From an uncultured Lachnospiraceae bacterium (GTDB lineage Bacteria > Bacillota > Clostridia > Lachnospirales > Lachnospiraceae): DNA of 37,995 bases. The notes under the pieces were generated by a model, which ran no database searches, was not told where the DNA came from, and saw only the letters and a list, made by a program, of their open reading frames with translations. This document shows, one piece after another, positions 24,075-32,682 of this stretch; position 1 is the stretch's first letter, and each line of letters opens with the position of its first letter. The stretch covers positions 1 through 37,995 of the forward strand of contig CAMGZH010000027.1 in NCBI GenBank assembly GCA_946182825.1, read 5' to 3'. The position numbers and the translations under genes are program-made.

Positions 24075-26861
24075 TCAATGACGAATATAATATACCTGCT
24101 TTTTTCCTTTCTTCTTAGAAAGTCGTTTGCTGGCAGATACAACTTTATATTTTTTCCCGTCAACGGTAACCGTTGCAGGAACCTTAACTGTTTTATTATC
24201 TGAGCTGATTGAAACCACCTTTACGCCACCTTTAACAACCTTATATTTGACGATTGTTGTCTTTCCGGAGACCGTGGTCTTTTTTGTCTTGATCGTTACC
24301 GCACCATCAACTTTAACGATCCGGTCAACACTTGAAGAGGAACCGTTTGTTTTTGCAACTTCCTTATGATATTTGGAACTGCCATCGTAGTTTTTTACTT
24401 TCGATGTAGTAACAGTTTCACCCGATTTTTTGGTTACCGTCTCCTTTGTTTCAACTTTTAAGACCTTTCCGTTCCTGTCCTCGACTTTGTTCGTAACGAC
24501 AACTTTGTGGTCGGTCTTTTCAACTGTCACTGTCGTTGTGGTGCCATTCGCATCGTCCTTTGTAACGGTTGTCACCTTGCCGTTTTCTTCCGGTGTAACC
24601 GCTGTATTGGACTCATCCTTGTTGCCATCTTTGTTTGTGTCTGAAACGGTTTTATCATCGAGATCTGTACTGTCATTCGCACCGGCAGGCTGAGTCGTTC
24701 CAACGTCTGTTGTCGTTATGCCAGACGTCTCTGTTATCGTTGTGCCAGACGTCTCTGTTGTGGCCTGTGCGGCGTTTTCTTCCGGTGCCGTTATATCGAT
24801 CTCCTGCAAAGCGACATCTCTGGAGAATTCAAGGCAATCAGCAGAACCCCAGCCACCGGCAAGAGAATCCACAACGATTCTGAGTCGAACCGACGTTGCT
24901 TCATCTGTTGTATACTTTACAACAATATCGTTCCAGTTCGCCCATCCGGTCAGTTCCGTTGCATCACTCTGCGCAAGTACATGATCGGAGGTGTCCAGAA
25001 TCTGAAGGGTTACATGCTCGCCTTTTCCTCCTTCGGATTTTATGCTGGCCTTATAGGTGCCTGCACCGATCTCGATTGGATCCTTATAAGTTACCACAGA
25101 CTGTGTAGCGGACTCGAGCCACCAACTCATGCTACTGCTTCCGGAATAAGGATTCTCGCTGCTTGGAATATCCTTAAGCGCCGCTCCTGAGGTCTCGAAA
25201 CCGCTTCCACTGTTAAACTCTGCTGCCTCTGCATCCACCAGGTTCATAGGAACGATCGAGAGCTTGTACGTAACAGGAAGCATCGTCTTTCCTGAATAAG
25301 TTCCATCATTTACAGTTTTTGAAAGGGAAACTTTTCCCGGGATCGTATAAATACCGCACACGGTCGTATCAATCTTCGAAAGAGCATTCGCATCCCATTC
25401 CACACGTTCCTCTACTGCTCCGTTATTGTACTTCACCTTAACATGATCCGGTAAATTTATGGATCCGGGCGCTTCAGTTTCAGTCATTTTATCGCTGACA
25501 TTCGACTCATACTCATCGATTGAGACCAAATTTGACTTCGCACCTGTGTAAACATAGTTCCAGACATTTAAAGATGCAAGAGGATGACCCGTTGTATCAA
25601 ACATTGCTTCATTATCTACAGCAGATCCGCCATACCACAATCCGGCATCTTTTGCATCATATTCCGCAGAATAGCTGGATGCCCAGCCGGAACCCTTTGA
25701 TTCCCAGAGCGCCTTGTTCTGTTCTACTTTTTCCTCATAATCACTACCGGTAAGTCCTGTTGTATCTCCCACAGTGATCCATGCCGGCTCCCAGTAAAAC
25801 AGTCCGATGCCACCACCATCATTTACTGCACGAATCATGTTTCTGATCTGATTTGCCTGACCCTGAACCGTAAATGCTTCATTAGAGTAAATGTTTGTAT
25901 CATTCTTCCCGACTCTTACGGTATTATCATGTCCGTCACTGTTGGAAAGCGTATAGGCATAGCTTGTTTCAGCAACCATAACATCTTTGCGGTATTGCTC
26001 ACGAACTGACTGGAAAAGCGACGTTAGCTTCTCCTGACTTCCGTGCCAGTATGGATAGCAGCTTGTAGCAAGAACATCATAATCTACATTGTGATCCTGA
26101 AGATTCTTTGCCCATTTTGTAAACATTCCACTCTCCGGATTTGTCTCGTGAATGACAACCTTCACGGAAGTATTATATGCTCGAACCCCTGCACTTCCCG
26201 CAGAAAAAAGTCTGCACATATTATCTACATCCTTCTCTCCGATAAATCCCGTCGTGGTCTCATTTCCTACCTGAACCATATCAACGGTATCCTTGCTTGG
26301 ATCAATGGTTTGAAGTGATTCTGTGATAAAGGACTTAAGCGCAGTTTCCTTTTCCTCTAAGGAATAGTTCTTCCACGCCTTTGGAACCATCTGCTTGGAA
26401 GGATCGGTCCAGAAATCCGAACAGTGAAAATCGATCAACGCTTTAAGTCCTGTAGCACGACAGGCATCAACAAAAATCTTTGCCTTCGCCACGTCATTAT
26501 TTCCACCGCCATAACCATTTCCCTGTGCATCGTATGGGTCGTTCCATACACGGATACGAAGATGTGTCACTCCCGAACACTTAAGAAGGCGACAAAATCC
26601 TTCTACGGTTGTGATCTCATTGCCATCGAAGTCGTAAAACTTAACACCGCTCTCAAGCTCAGAGATCAAAGAAGAAACATCCACGCCACGAATGAAGTCA
26701 CTGCTAAGCCCGCTGACCGGTGTAACATTGATCGTCGAAAGAACGTAATCGGAAGCATCCACCCTTTCCGCCGCATATGATGTAGTATATCCCCCAAGCA
26801 TAGAGCATACTATTGTTCCCGAAAGAATGATGGATGCAATTTTTCTGATCGATCCTGCCAT
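24075..26861 (-). CDS. Secreted multidomain GH53 endo-beta-1,4-galactanase
   Basis: The 928 residues start with a signal peptide ending SYAA. The GH53 catalytic domain spans about 55-460: FIRGVDVSS, acid/base Glu201 in VQVGNETTTG, nucleophile Glu298 in VMVAETSYAY, and FYWEPAW. It cuts beta-1,4-galactan, the pectin side chain, outside the cell. A Big_4-like domain follows (KVKYNNGAVEERVEWD). Next is a beta-sandwich CBM61-like module (about 545-680, SSMSWWLESATQSVVTYKDPIEIGAGTYK), a Thr-rich linker with a duplicated eight-residue unit, and a lysine/valine-rich C-terminal region without a sortase motif. The start at 26861 has AGGGGG upstream; an earlier in-frame ATG lacks one. Paired with the cytoplasmic GH42-GH53 enzyme. 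Confidence 0.93.
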   Translation of the reverse strand: MAGSIRKIASIILSGTIVCSMLGGYTTSYAAERVDASDYVLSTINVTPVSGLSSDFIRGVDVSSLISELESGVKFYDFDGNEITTVEGFCRLLKCSGVTHLRIRVWNDPYDAQGNGYGGGNNDVAKAKIFVDACRATGLKALIDFHCSDFWTDPSKQMVPKAWKNYSLEEKETALKSFITESLQTIDPSKDTVDMVQVGNETTTGFIGEKDVDNMCRLFSAGSAGVRAYNTSVKVVIHETNPESGMFTKWAKNLQDHNVDYDVLATSCYPYWHGSQEKLTSLFQSVREQYRKDVMVAETSYAYTLSNSDGHDNTVRVGKNDTNIYSNEAFTVQGQANQIRNMIRAVNDGGGIGLFYWEPAWITVGDTTGLTGSDYEEKVEQNKALWESKGSGWASSYSAEYDAKDAGLWYGGSAVDNEAMFDTTGHPLASLNVWNYVYTGAKSNLVSIDEYESNVSDKMTETEAPGSINLPDHVKVKYNNGAVEERVEWDANALSKIDTTVCGIYTIPGKVSLSKTVNDGTYSGKTMLPVTYKLSIVPMNLVDAEAAEFNSGSGFETSGAALKDIPSSENPYSGSSSMSWWLESATQSVVTYKDPIEIGAGTYKASIKSEGGKGEHVTLQILDTSDHVLAQSDATELTGWANWNDIVVKYTTDEATSVRLRIVVDSLAGGWGSADCLEFSRDVALQEIDITAPEENAAQATTETSGTTITETSGITTTDVGTTQPAGANDSTDLDDKTVSDTNKDGNKDESNTAVTPEENGKVTTVTKDDANGTTTTVTVEKTDHKVVVTNKVEDRNGKVLKVETKETVTKKSGETVTTSKVKNYDGSSKYHKEVAKTNGSSSSVDRIVKVDGAVTIKTKKTTVSGKTTIVKYKVVKGGVKVVSISSDNKTVKVPATVTVDGKKYKVVSASKRLSKKKGKKQVYYIRH
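24715..24762 (-). repeat. Two tandem 24-bp units in the galactanase linker
   Basis: Two copies of a 24-bp unit with core TGCCAGACGTCTCTGTT lie head to tail at 24715-24738 and 24739-24762, differing at three positions. They encode the repeated ETSG-I/T-TT linker and look like replication slippage. Confidence 0.8.
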
Positions 26862-26937
26862 AATAAATAACCCCCTGTTTGCTTCTGACATTTACCTGAT
26901 GTTTGTATTATATGCAGGATTATTAAGGCTTTAAATA

Positions 26938-28050
26938 TCAGAAACGGGTTATATGCCCGCCATTATGTATCATATTTGGGAATGGCAGGTCTTCTCCTAT
27001 GCAACGCTCACGAAATTGCTTAGGTGTCATACCATAATGCTTCTTAAAGATGTTATAGAAATGTGTCCGATTTGAAAATCCCAGTTCTTCGGCAATTTCC
27101 GCAATCGCAGCACTGCTCTCCGCAAGTCTCTTTCCTGCTTCCTGCATACAGAAGACCATACCATAATCAAAAAGACTCATCCCGGAATGTTTCTTAATGA
27201 TTCGATTCAGATAATCCCCACTGTACGAAAAAACGCTTTCCAGTTCCTCTCTGGTCACACGCCCGTTCTCACGCTTCAGCAGATTGGTAATACGGGTAAA
27301 CAGCAGATCCTCATTCGTAACCGAAAGATCGACTCTGGTGCAAAGATATCTCTGAGGCTGGGACAGATGATACAGGAAGGAACACATATATCCAGCCATA
27401 AGATAGGAAGCCCCAAAATGAGGCTCCGTTGCCAGATTCATAACACATGTCGTTAGGTCATGCAGGATCTTATAGGCATCCTCATTTTCCATGGACGGGA
27501 AAAAATCCAGATAGTTTTTACACCCCGGATGTTCCAGATCCTCCATAATGAATCGGTACAGCGGACTCTCGTGAATCGACTTTTCTATGTTAAAGATCGA
27601 ACGATCACCAGAGGCAAACATTTCCATGATATACTCTTTGGAAAATCCCAGAAACAGCACAGATGCTTCACCTTCGTATCGCTCATAATGGCAAAGTCCA
27701 CGACTTACCATACAACAGGAACCGACCGGATATTTATATTCCTGTCCTTCTATCTTCTGTGTTACATTTCCGCTCAGCACGATCATGATCTCAAAATAAT
27801 CATGGAAATGTCCCGGGTGATTGCGGTATTCCTCTGCATGATGATGAAACGTTTCCTGTGACATATAGGAATTGTCCCCGGACAAAGTAACCGAGTTGAC
27901 ATAATCTTCCTCTCCCGCTCCGCTGCATACGATGTAGGTCAGCTCATATGGTGCGTTCAATCTGTAAAATTTTGCCACACGTTTGTCTTCATGATAAATG
28001 TGAAAAGGCGCCACACCCTGTTCACTTACTTTATACTCATTTTGATCCAT
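26938..28050 (-). CDS. AraC-family regulator with a cupin sensor domain
   Basis: About 370 residues. The N-terminal half has a cupin-like sensor fold (HPGHFHDYFEIMIVLSGNVTQKIEGQEYKYPVGSCCMVSRGLCH). The last 100 residues are a double helix-turn-helix ending EIAEELGFSNRTHFYNIFKKHYGMTPKQFRERC. Cupin-AraC proteins usually activate sugar genes on binding a ligand. The gene begins 14 bp after the lactate permease and lies upstream of the galactanase gene, so it may read both loci; the galactanase, 76 bp downstream, is the more likely target. The ATG at 28050 has a weak AGGA site, and the open frame extends 11 codons further upstream into the permease gene. Confidence 0.88.
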   Translation of the reverse strand: MDQNEYKVSEQGVAPFHIYHEDKRVAKFYRLNAPYELTYIVCSGAGEEDYVNSVTLSGDNSYMSQETFHHHAEEYRNHPGHFHDYFEIMIVLSGNVTQKIEGQEYKYPVGSCCMVSRGLCHYERYEGEASVLFLGFSKEYIMEMFASGDRSIFNIEKSIHESPLYRFIMEDLEHPGCKNYLDFFPSMENEDAYKILHDLTTCVMNLATEPHFGASYLMAGYMCSFLYHLSQPQRYLCTRVDLSVTNEDLLFTRITNLLKRENGRVTREELESVFSYSGDYLNRIIKKHSGMSLFDYGMVFCMQEAGKRLAESSAAIAEIAEELGFSNRTHFYNIFKKHYGMTPKQFRERCIGEDLPFPNMIHNGGHITRF

Positions 28051-28064
28051 AACTATCCTGTCTG

Positions 28065-29597
28065 TTATTTGAAAATAATACAAATAATTCCACCCATCAC
28101 TGCATAGATTATAACAAATTTAAACACCGTACTGATCACTTTATTCTCTTTCCCGGCGATGCCTGCTGCCGCACAGGACAGCGCAACGTTGGAAGGAGCG
28201 ATCATCTTACCGATACCGGCTCCCAATGCATTCGCCGATATCAGCCACTCCGGAGCCGTTCCAATCTTTACCGCCGCAGCAGACTGAAGGGGGCCGAAAA
28301 GTACGGCGGTATTTGTTCCCGATCCTGTAACAAAAGCACCAAGCACACCGACCCATGTGGCAAAGAACGGATATGCAGGGCCTGTCACTGTGGCAAGTAC
28401 ATCGGCAACATCCGTTGTCATTCCGCTGTGTACCATGATTTTTGCTGTCGCCAGCACAGCACAGATTGTAATAATGGTTTTTACATTTTTGGTGACAGTG
28501 GAGAAAAAGGTCTCCAAAATTTCCTTGACCTTTGCCCCCTGAATCAGTCCACCCAGGATCGCCGCAAGGATGATCCAAACCCCCGGCGTATTGATCCAGC
28601 TGAATGAAGTTGGAGCACCGCCTTTTCCGGTGTAGATCAGGAAAGAAGACTTGATCGTTGAAAGGGGTTCATTCACAACCGGAACAAGCTTTGATGTAAC
28701 GATCAAAAGAATGAAAATAATGATAAAGGGGCTCCAGGCTTTCACGCCCTCTCCGAACGACAGATCAAGCTTCTTGTTATCTTCCGCTTGGATCCTGAAT
28801 TCCTCCGGAACCTCCTTTTTATTCATTTTCAGCGCCAGTAAGGTTGTAATTCCCATACTGCAGATCGCACCGATAATATCGGGAAGTTCCGGTCCTAAAA
28901 AGTAACCGATCAAAAAATTAGGCAGAGTGAATGCCGCTGCCGAAATAAAAAGAATCGGCAGGATTCCCTTAAACGCCTTGAATCCTTTGCCAATAACAAA
29001 AATCAGGAAAAACGGGGAAAGAAACATAAGTAAAACTTCAATCTTGGCTGTTCCGGCTGAGATGGTATTCACAGCGATTCCCGTTGCAGATGCAACAGAG
29101 GTTGTAGGAACACCCACGCTGCCAAATGCTGTCGGTGTCGAATTGATGATAAGAAGAGCTACGACAGTCGAAACAGGCTCATATCCCAGTGCAATCAGTA
29201 TACTAGCAGGAATGGCAACAGCTGTTCCAAAACCAGCCATTCCTTCCATAAAGCAACCGAATCCCCATCCAATGATCAAAGCCAGGATTCGTTTATCCGA
29301 AGAAATGCTCACCAGCATTTCTTTGATCTTTTCCATCGCACCTGTTTTTAGTGTCAGATTATAGGTAAACAGAGCTGCAATAATAACCAAAATAATCGGC
29401 CAAAGCGCGCTCAACACACCTTCCAGAAATGCCGATGCCGTATCCACAGGCCGCATCCCCTTATAAAAGATGGCAACCGCTGCAGATAAAACAATTGCTA
29501 TACTACAGGCCTTATAACCCGGCATTTTCATTGCACTTAGAGCAATGATCAACCATATGATAGGTACAAGACCAAGAATAAACTTCAAAAGCATCAT
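28065..29597 (-). CDS. lctP: L-lactate permease family transporter
   Basis: The 510 residues make about 13-14 membrane helices. Hallmarks of the LctP family are FMEGMAGFGTAVAIPASILIALGYEPVSTVVALLIINSTPTAFGSVGVPTTS and the C-terminal LGAFVTGSGTNTAVLFGPLQSAAA and GAGIGKMIAPSNVALSCAAAGIAGKE. It imports lactate with protons. It is the last metabolic gene of the lactate operon, separated from etfA by a hairpin that could lower its expression. AGGAGG lies 8 bases before the ATG at 29597. Confidence 0.95.
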   Translation of the reverse strand: MMLLKFILGLVPIIWLIIALSAMKMPGYKACSIAIVLSAAVAIFYKGMRPVDTASAFLEGVLSALWPIILVIIAALFTYNLTLKTGAMEKIKEMLVSISSDKRILALIIGWGFGCFMEGMAGFGTAVAIPASILIALGYEPVSTVVALLIINSTPTAFGSVGVPTTSVASATGIAVNTISAGTAKIEVLLMFLSPFFLIFVIGKGFKAFKGILPILFISAAAFTLPNFLIGYFLGPELPDIIGAICSMGITTLLALKMNKKEVPEEFRIQAEDNKKLDLSFGEGVKAWSPFIIIFILLIVTSKLVPVVNEPLSTIKSSFLIYTGKGGAPTSFSWINTPGVWIILAAILGGLIQGAKVKEILETFFSTVTKNVKTIITICAVLATAKIMVHSGMTTDVADVLATVTGPAYPFFATWVGVLGAFVTGSGTNTAVLFGPLQSAAAVKIGTAPEWLISANALGAGIGKMIAPSNVALSCAAAGIAGKENKVISTVFKFVIIYAVMGGIICIIFK

Positions 29598-29614
29598 CGA
29601 TCCATCCTCCTATA

Positions 29615-29657
29615 CAAAAAAGGCGGCCCAATACAACCCTGCATTGAAAAGCCGCCT
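29615..29657 (-). terminator. Hairpin with T-run between etfA and lctP (attenuator)
   Basis: AGGCGGC and GCCGCCT arms (29621-29627, 29651-29657), with an inner CAAT/ATTG pair, are followed by TTTTTTG on the minus strand. The lctP ribosome site begins directly after. It probably ends part of the transcripts, giving less permease than dehydrogenase and Etf. Confidence 0.7.
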
Positions 29658-29684
29658 GCCTGCGCATCCTTACGGAGCGTTTCC

Positions 29685-30683
29685 TCAGCCTTCCCGGATC
29701 TTTCTGATCTCTTCTATCATGACCGGGAGAACTTTCATAGCATCACCGACAATTCCCACATTTGCCACGGAAAAGATCGGTGCATCCTCGTCCTTATTGA
29801 TCGCTACGATATAATCTGAACCTGTAATTCCAGAAAGATGCTGGACTGCACCGGAAACGCCAGCCGCAATATAAAGCTTCGGTGCAACCACCTTGCCTGA
29901 CTGGCCGATCTGATGGTTCTTAGTGATCCACCCATCTTCGATTGCCGGTCTGGTAGCTCCAACTTCGCCTCCAAGGATCTTGGCCAGTTCTTCCACCAGA
30001 CCAAAATTCTCTTTGCTTCCCATTCCTCGTCCACCGGATACAATGATCTCTGCATCCTCAAGATTTACTGCTTCTGTGATCTCTTTGACTGTATCGATCA
30101 CTTTTGTTTTCACAACACCATCACTTACTTTTAGATCTGCTGCCTCAACACTGCCACGACTCTCACACTCCGGTTTCTTAAATGCTCCGGAACGGGTGGT
30201 GGCAATTCCGGGTCTTGCTTCTTCGATCAATACATCAGAGTAAATGGCACCGCTGTACTCTGTGGTTACGAATACAGCATCCTCTCCATCCACCTTGATA
30301 TCTGTCACATCTGCAGCTGCAGCCGCATCGAATATCGCTGCAAGCTTAGGAGCAAGGTCCTTGCCGTCACCTGTCCCTCCTAATAAAACAACATCCGGTT
30401 TTTCCTTTTCGATGATCTGTCTTAGAATATCAGCGTAGGCGTCCAGATCATATTCTGCCAGCTCCTCGGAATCTACTGTAATCACCCGATCAGCGCCTGC
30501 TGCAGCCACAAGGCCTGCTGCATCAGAAATGCCCTTGCCAAGAACAGCTGCAATGACGTCTCCGCCGTTTTTTTCTGTCAGCATATGTGCCGGTGTAAGC
30601 GCCTCAAGTCCTGCCTTGACCGGAGCACCATCAGCCAATTCAACATACACCAGAACATTACTTGTTGTGTCTTCTTTTCTCAT
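29685..30683 (-). CDS. etfA: Electron transfer flavoprotein, alpha subunit
   Basis: The 332 residues show the two EtfA domains: an N-terminal Rossmann-like part and a C-terminal FAD domain with SGGRGMGSKENF, EVGATRPAIEDGW, IGQSGKVVAPKLYIAAGVSGAVQHLSGI and INKDEDAPIFSVANVGIVGD. It carries FAD and passes electrons between NADH, ferredoxin and a flavin dehydrogenase. No N-terminal ferredoxin-like cluster motif (CxxCxxC) is present. The start at 30683 has GGAGGGC upstream; an ATG five codons earlier overlaps the etfB stop. The partners encoded alongside are a lactate dehydrogenase and an acyl-CoA dehydrogenase. Confidence 0.95.
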   Translation of the reverse strand: MRKEDTTSNVLVYVELADGAPVKAGLEALTPAHMLTEKNGGDVIAAVLGKGISDAAGLVAAAGADRVITVDSEELAEYDLDAYADILRQIIEKEKPDVVLLGGTGDGKDLAPKLAAIFDAAAAADVTDIKVDGEDAVFVTTEYSGAIYSDVLIEEARPGIATTRSGAFKKPECESRGSVEAADLKVSDGVVKTKVIDTVKEITEAVNLEDAEIIVSGGRGMGSKENFGLVEELAKILGGEVGATRPAIEDGWITKNHQIGQSGKVVAPKLYIAAGVSGAVQHLSGITGSDYIVAINKDEDAPIFSVANVGIVGDAMKVLPVMIEEIRKIREG

Positions 30684-30694
30684 GATGCCCTCCG

Positions 30695-31486
30695 TCATAA
30701 TACCTTCGCGTCTACCATCATCTGAATGGCTTTTACAGCGGACTCCTCTTCCGACTCTTCCTTGATCTTCACACCGGCAGCCCTTCTGGGCGGCTCATAC
30801 TCTGATACTGTCTTGATCTTTGCTGTCAGCTGATCCATCGCCACCAGATCCCCTAGCTTTAACTCATCGATCGGCTTACGGCGCGCCGCCATTTTATTCT
30901 TAATGGTGGGATATCTGGGATCATAGGCTGGCTTGGTCACAGTCAAAACCACCGGCAGAGGAGCCTCGATCACACGATGACCCTCCTCTGTTTCATGCTT
31001 TACCGTAACGCGATCTCCCTTGACCTCCAGATCCATTGCATCGGTTATCACAGCAGCTCCAAGCCTATAAGCCAGATAGATTCCTGTATGTCCCAAAGCA
31101 ACATCCGTAGCCTCCTTACCTGTAAAGATCAGATCAAACTTGCCTTTTTCGGCAACAAGCTTTTCAACGGCACCTTTCAAAATATGTGCGATGCCCATTG
31201 CATCCGTTTCATCCACAGACTCGTTGTTTACCAGATATGCATAATCTGCTCCCACAGCAAGACAATTCTTCAGAGAATTCTTCGCACTGTCCGGTCCAAT
31301 ACATAAAGCGGTTATCTCTGAGCCGTCATCCAGTGTCTCCTTAAGCCTTGTTGCCATTTCAAGTGCATATGTATCAAATGCATTTACTACCGGTGTTATT
31401 CCTTCAACTGCAGGCTTGCCATCTGCTCCCATTGTGACCTCAACAGAATCATCCGGCACCTGCTTGATGCATACCAAAATATTCAT
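30695..31486 (-). CDS. etfB: Electron transfer flavoprotein, beta subunit
   Basis: The 263 residues are a complete EtfB: MNILVCIKQVPD, VVNAFDTYALEMATRLK, the FTGKEATDVALGHTGIYLAYRLG nucleotide segment, and AYDPRYPTIKNKMAARRKPI, the signature of the family. It binds a flavin or AMP and pairs with EtfA. In bifurcating Etf the beta-subunit FAD is the branch point between NAD and ferredoxin; this protein has the FDTYALE and GKEATD segments expected of that group, but bifurcation itself is inferred. It lies 24 bp after the acyl-CoA dehydrogenase gene, with GGAGAAGG before the ATG. Confidence 0.95.
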   Translation of the reverse strand: MNILVCIKQVPDDSVEVTMGADGKPAVEGITPVVNAFDTYALEMATRLKETLDDGSEITALCIGPDSAKNSLKNCLAVGADYAYLVNNESVDETDAMGIAHILKGAVEKLVAEKGKFDLIFTGKEATDVALGHTGIYLAYRLGAAVITDAMDLEVKGDRVTVKHETEEGHRVIEAPLPVVLTVTKPAYDPRYPTIKNKMAARRKPIDELKLGDLVAMDQLTAKIKTVSEYEPPRRAAGVKIKEESEEESAVKAIQMMVDAKVL

Positions 31487-31510
31487 GCCCTTCTCCGTTC
31501 TGCGACTGGG

Positions 31511-32650
31511 TTAAAATCTACCAATTGTGTTATTTGCTGTTACGATCCTCTGCACCTCATTGGTTCCCTCGAAGATCTGGAAGATCTTGGCGTCACGCAT
31601 AAGCTTCTCTACCGGATATTCACGGCTGTAACCATAACCGCCAAACATCTGAACAGCCTCTGTGGTACACCACATAGCAGCATCGGATGCAAAGCACTTG
31701 GCAATGGCTGCTTCACGGGAATGAGGCTTACCCATATCCATAAGATTTAATGCATAGGCGTTCATCTGTCTGCTGGCCTCGATCTTGATTGCCATATCTG
31801 CGATCTTAAACTGCATTGCCTGGAATTTAAGAACCGGCTTGCCAAACTGCTTACGCTCCTTTGTATAAGCAATGGCCTCATCCATAGCACGCTGGGCAAG
31901 TCCTGTAGAAACCACGCCCATCCATGCGCGGGCCTGATCTAAGGTCTTCATGGCGATCTTAAAACCTTCGCCCTCTTTGCCCAGCAGATTCTCTGCAGGA
32001 ACTCTTACATCCTCAAGTACAACATCTGTTGTATTGGAGAGGCGAATACCCATCTTATCTTCCTCATGACCTACAGAAAGACCCGGAGTTCCAGCATCTA
32101 CAAGGAAGATGGACATGCCCTTGGCTCCGGCTTCCTTATCTGTCAGTGCCGTTACACAATAAAAGCTTGCAACACCTCCATTTGTAATGAAGCATTTCCG
32201 TCCGTTCAGGATATAACTGTCACCATCCTTTACTGCTGTGGTCGTTCCTGAACCCGGATCAGAACCTGCTCCCGGCTCTGTCAATGCAAATGCACCAAAA
32301 CCACCGTCTAACAGAAGGTCACATACATGCTTCTTCTGCTCATCATTACCCGCAATAAGAACAGGCTTTGTACCAAGTCCGCTTGCAGAGATGGTGGTGG
32401 CAAACCCTGCATCTGCCCATGCCATCTGCTCGATCAGTGCAGCCACATCCACACGGCTAAGTCCCGGTCCCCCATACTCCTCAGGAACTTCAAGGGTGGT
32501 ATACCCCTGCTCAATTGCCTTGTCATAAATAGCCTTTGGGAATTCTCCGCTGCGGTCATACTCTTTTGCCTGTTCTACCACTTCCTGGTCGCAGAATTTC
32601 TTAAGATCATTCAACAGATCCTGTGCTTCGTCTGAAATAATATAAGCCAT
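31511..32650 (-). CDS. Short-chain acyl-CoA dehydrogenase
   Basis: The 379 residues have the full acyl-CoA dehydrogenase fold. An N-terminal helical domain is followed by the FAD loop ALTEPGAGSDPGS and CFITNGG. The C-terminal helical domain has ERKQFGKPVLKFQAMQFKIADM and MFGGYGYSREYPVEKLMRDAKIFQIFEGTNEVQR, with the catalytic-base glutamate at about 361. Butyryl-CoA dehydrogenases use the same EtfAB partner and reduce crotonyl-CoA. Its place between the lactate dehydrogenase and etfB suggests it shares their Etf; the chain-length preference is not proven. AAGGAGGG precedes the start. Confidence 0.93.
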   Translation of the reverse strand: MAYIISDEAQDLLNDLKKFCDQEVVEQAKEYDRSGEFPKAIYDKAIEQGYTTLEVPEEYGGPGLSRVDVAALIEQMAWADAGFATTISASGLGTKPVLIAGNDEQKKHVCDLLLDGGFGAFALTEPGAGSDPGSGTTTAVKDGDSYILNGRKCFITNGGVASFYCVTALTDKEAGAKGMSIFLVDAGTPGLSVGHEEDKMGIRLSNTTDVVLEDVRVPAENLLGKEGEGFKIAMKTLDQARAWMGVVSTGLAQRAMDEAIAYTKERKQFGKPVLKFQAMQFKIADMAIKIEASRQMNAYALNLMDMGKPHSREAAIAKCFASDAAMWCTTEAVQMFGGYGYSREYPVEKLMRDAKIFQIFEGTNEVQRIVTANNTIGRF

Positions 32651-32682
32651 ATGTTAATACCCTCCTTGTTCTAAAACACCTA

